Below, piece after piece: positions 6,896 through 8,458 of a stretch of DNA of 8,458 nucleotides. Every line of letters starts with the position of its first letter. The first letter of the stretch is position 1. This stretch comes from Alcaligenaceae bacterium UBA6179 (GTDB lineage: Bacteria > Pseudomonadota > Gammaproteobacteria > Burkholderiales > Burkholderiaceae_B): contig DITR01000005.1 in NCBI GenBank assembly GCA_002422175.1, forward strand, positions 1,530 through 9,987, given 5' to 3'. Under the pieces are notes generated by a model. The model did not search any database. It had not been told where the DNA came from and saw only the letters and a list, made by a program, of their open reading frames with translations. Position numbers and translations under genes: made by a program.

Positions 6896-7921
6896 CTAGG
6901 ATAAATTATTTTTTCTAACCTGACCCGTTGACTCACGAACAACGAGCTTCAATTCATGCGTTTCAACGTTTGGAGTGTGGTTGCCTTTGAGAACTTCAAT
7001 TAGGTACTTTGCCGCGGTCTGACCAATTTGCTCAAATGGAATGGAGATGGTCGTCAATGAGGGATTTAAATACGCTGCGTAATCGTTGTCATTGATCCCC
7101 GTTACCGAAATATCCTGTGGCACACGAATGCCTCGAGACTTTAACGCCGACAGCGCACCGGTTGCGAGATAGTCGTTACCACAGACGATAGCGGTAATGT
7201 CATGAGATCGATCGACCAGCGCTAACGCTGCCTTAAAGCCCTCCTCAAACCCATAGCGGGTCTCAATAATATTAGCCTCATCAAGTGTCATCCTGTTGGC
7301 TATCACAGCCAATTGGATCCCCCGTAATCGCTGTGCCGCACGTTCGTTGTTTTGTGTCACGCCACTGATAAACGCAATCTTTTGATGACCGAGCGAGGCA
7401 AGATGATTGATGATTAAAAAGGCACCCGCTTGTTCGTCAACATGCACGCCAGGCAAAGGACCCGGCACGGCTGACCACATTGTCACCACGGGGATGTTTC
7501 TGTTTTGAATGATTGCCAGCGTTTCGGGTGGATGCAACGCCCCGAGTAAGACCAAAGCGTCTATGCCCGACTCAATCAAGGTACGAATATTAGAGGGCTC
7601 ATTTACCCTTGAAATCTCTGGCATTGAAAGCAAGAGACGATAGCCACCTTTCTCAAGCGAGCTCTCCAACGTTTGCAGCATCGTTGAAAACGTTGCGCTC
7701 CCAAAACGTGGAATCACCGCACCGACCGTATACGATTTGCTGTTGACCAACGCTCTGGCGACGCCATTCGTCACATAGCCGAGTTGCGAAACCGTATCCA
7801 ATATGCGTTTACGCGTCACCTCTTTGACCATTTCGGGTCGAGACAAGGCCCTTGAGACAGTGCCAGGTGACAATCCCGTTATTTTGGCGACATCCTTGAT
7901 CGAAACATATTTACTTTTCAA
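6896..7921 (-). CDS. LacI-family transcriptional regulator of the adjacent operon
   Basis: This is a repressor with an N-terminal helix-turn-helix and a periplasmic-binding-protein-like effector domain. The DNA-binding part SIKDVAKITGLSPGTVSRAL is followed by the hinge-helix motif NGVARAL. The sensor domain shows family landmarks: YTVGAVIPRF, GIDALVLLG, the dimer-face region GHQKIAFISG, AIVCGNDYLATGAL, DISVTGINDND and the terminal LTTISIPFEQIG stretch. No ATG start exists. The frame opens with TTG at 7945 (349 aa), just after an in-frame TGA. A second TTG at 7921 (341 aa) has GAGG nine bases upstream and gives the usual short leader (KSKYVSIKDVA), so I prefer it. The gene lies just upstream of tctC on the same strand, and a LacI-type operator sits in the gap between them. 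It therefore very likely represses the transporter/dehydrogenase operon. The effector is unknown; the imported substrate or a product is likely. Confidence 0.93.
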   Translation of the reverse strand: MKSKYVSIKDVAKITGLSPGTVSRALSRPEMVKEVTRKRILDTVSQLGYVTNGVARALVNSKSYTVGAVIPRFGSATFSTMLQTLESSLEKGGYRLLLSMPEISRVNEPSNIRTLIESGIDALVLLGALHPPETLAIIQNRNIPVVTMWSAVPGPLPGVHVDEQAGAFLIINHLASLGHQKIAFISGVTQNNERAAQRLRGIQLAVIANRMTLDEANIIETRYGFEEGFKAALALVDRSHDITAIVCGNDYLATGALSALKSRGIRVPQDISVTGINDNDYAAYLNPSLTTISIPFEQIGQTAAKYLIEVLKGNHTPNVETHELKLVVRESTGQVRKNNLS

Positions 7922-8000
7922 ATAGTCGTGCCTCAGATATGACAATCATCCTTAACGATAGAACATCTTGTTTTGAAACCCCCGTCATTCAAACAATTCT

Positions 8001-8300
8001 CTATCTCGGCTTGACGTCTAGCTTAACATCTGATTTGAAGACTGGCTTTGGGGTGGGCTTAAGAATTGGCTTTGGAGTGGACTTCGCATCGGGTTTCGTG
8101 TTGCTCGGCATAGACTGCCCCTGCGGGACAATCTGCACAAATAATTCATTCTTTTGCGCCAAACCAAGCTCACTTCTTGCGCCTCCTCGTAAGCTTAGCT
8201 CAAGTCCTCACTCAGTGACTTGTGTTCAACCAAGGCAAACACCCCTTTTAGCTTTCGCAAGTAGATCCAACCTGCCCTTACTGAGACCTCCAAAATACAC
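8001..8300 (-). pseudogene. ftsB: degraded ftsB-like remnant (septum formation initiator/divisome protein)
   Basis: The frame from 8207 to a TAG at 8001-8003 encodes 68 residues containing RSELGLAQKNELFVQIVPQG, which matches the conserved C-terminal part of FtsB (the 'ARSELGM...E.FVQI' region). A tail rich in Lys-Pro follows (STPKPILKPTPKPVFK), comparable to the Pro-rich tails of FtsB in Alcaligenaceae. No usable start codon exists in this frame: it is closed upstream by TGA at 8208-8210. A second frame (to TAA at 8195-8197) carries AGWIYLRKLKG and ALVEHKSLSEDL, which resemble the GGW and coiled-coil parts of FtsB but are out of frame with the tail. The N-terminal membrane helix is not visible. 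FtsB normally bridges FtsL/FtsQ in the divisome. This copy looks non-functional, so an intact one should exist elsewhere. Sequencing frameshifts are an alternative explanation. Confidence 0.5.
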
Positions 8301-8308
8301 GCCCACCA

Positions 8309-8458
8309 CTACTCAACATTCTGAGCCTGCAAGAAAAGTGATTTACTTAAAGAAGTAAAGAAATCTTGATAAGGCTTGGGGTCTTCAACTGGGGTTAAGT
8401 TGTACTGTGCGTTGGCACGTACAAGCATTTGATTGGCTCGGGGTCGCACAGAGACGGT
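8309..8458 (-). CDS. C-terminal fragment of a conserved protein, possibly DUF2242-type lipoprotein
   Basis: The minus strand is open from the window edge to a TAG at 8309-8311, giving 49 residues that start TVSVRPRANQMLVRAN and end SLFLQAQNVE. The N-terminus lies outside the window. The piece has ordinary protein composition and includes a DPKPYQDFFTSLSKSLFLQAQ segment. From memory this resembles the C-terminal end of the DUF2242 family, predicted lipoproteins of unknown function found in Burkholderiales; no search could be run. The frame looks coding, whereas the overlapping plus-strand frame is full of low-complexity sequence. Directly downstream lies a broken ftsB-like stretch, so this gene sits at a rearranged border. 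I am fairly sure it is a real gene end and much less sure of the family. Confidence 0.5.
   Translation of the reverse strand, partial: TVSVRPRANQMLVRANAQYNLTPVEDPKPYQDFFTSLSKSLFLQAQNVE

Noticed and set aside
7970..7993. TTTGAA/TTCAAA inverted repeat upstream of the LacI gene as an autoregulatory operator
   Set aside because: Arms are only six bases, there is no central CG as in LacI-type sites, and it does not resemble the strong operator before tctC.
7939..8358. 139-codon plus-strand open frame with GFGVGLRIGFGVDF repeats
   Set aside because: It is the complement of the Lys-Pro tail of the ftsB-like remnant; the opposite strand carries recognisable protein sequence, whereas this frame has low-complexity composition and no family features.
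1..8458. CRISPR array, tRNA or rRNA genes
   Set aside because: No regularly spaced repeats and no cloverleaf or ribosomal RNA sequence were seen on either strand.

Overview
The window is a compact catabolic cluster, all on the minus strand, of a type common in Burkholderiales. Organism assignment is inference. A complete tripartite tricarboxylate transporter (TTT) with a Bug/TctC-type binding protein, and an FtsB-like tail (RSELG...ELFVQIV) beside a fragment resembling a DUF2242 lipoprotein, both recall Alcaligenaceae/Burkholderiaceae. Base composition looks fairly AT-rich for that order, most clearly in tctB and the leader of tctC.

Layout in the direction of transcription (right to left). 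The right edge (8458-8309) holds the C-terminal 49 codons of a protein entering from outside the window. It is followed by a degraded ftsB-like stretch (about 8300-8001) with in-frame stops. Next comes a LacI-family regulator (7921 or 7945 to 6896). The 206-base gap after it contains a recognisable sigma70 promoter and a LacI-type operator placed over the predicted transcription start. The operon follows: tctC (6689-5733), tctB (5705-5235), tctA (5231-3753), a first SDR dehydrogenase (3756-2983, ATGA overlap with tctA), a second SDR (2961-2179), and a large thiamine-diphosphate (ThDP) enzyme (2145-454). Gaps are 3-33 bases and each gene has a visible Shine-Dalgarno or coupled start, so one transcript is likely.

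The last 453 bases hold no convincing gene. They contain a 10-bp stem without a U tract (356-387), a sequence like the terminal inverted repeat of an IS150-group (IS3 family) element (69-91), and a perfect 11-bp palindrome (47-70). Both ends of the cluster therefore carry debris: an IS-like end on the left and a broken housekeeping-gene tail on the right. This fits an accessory segment inserted or rearranged at this locus.

Working model (inference): the LacI-type repressor releases the promoter when an effector is present. TctCBA imports a carboxylated or oxygenated small molecule. Two NAD-type SDRs oxidise hydroxyl groups in turn, and the ThDP enzyme cleaves or decarboxylates the resulting keto or diketo compound. 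The substrate cannot be read from the sequence. The ThDP enzyme departs from acetolactate synthase at several normally conserved positions, so the pathway may be undescribed.
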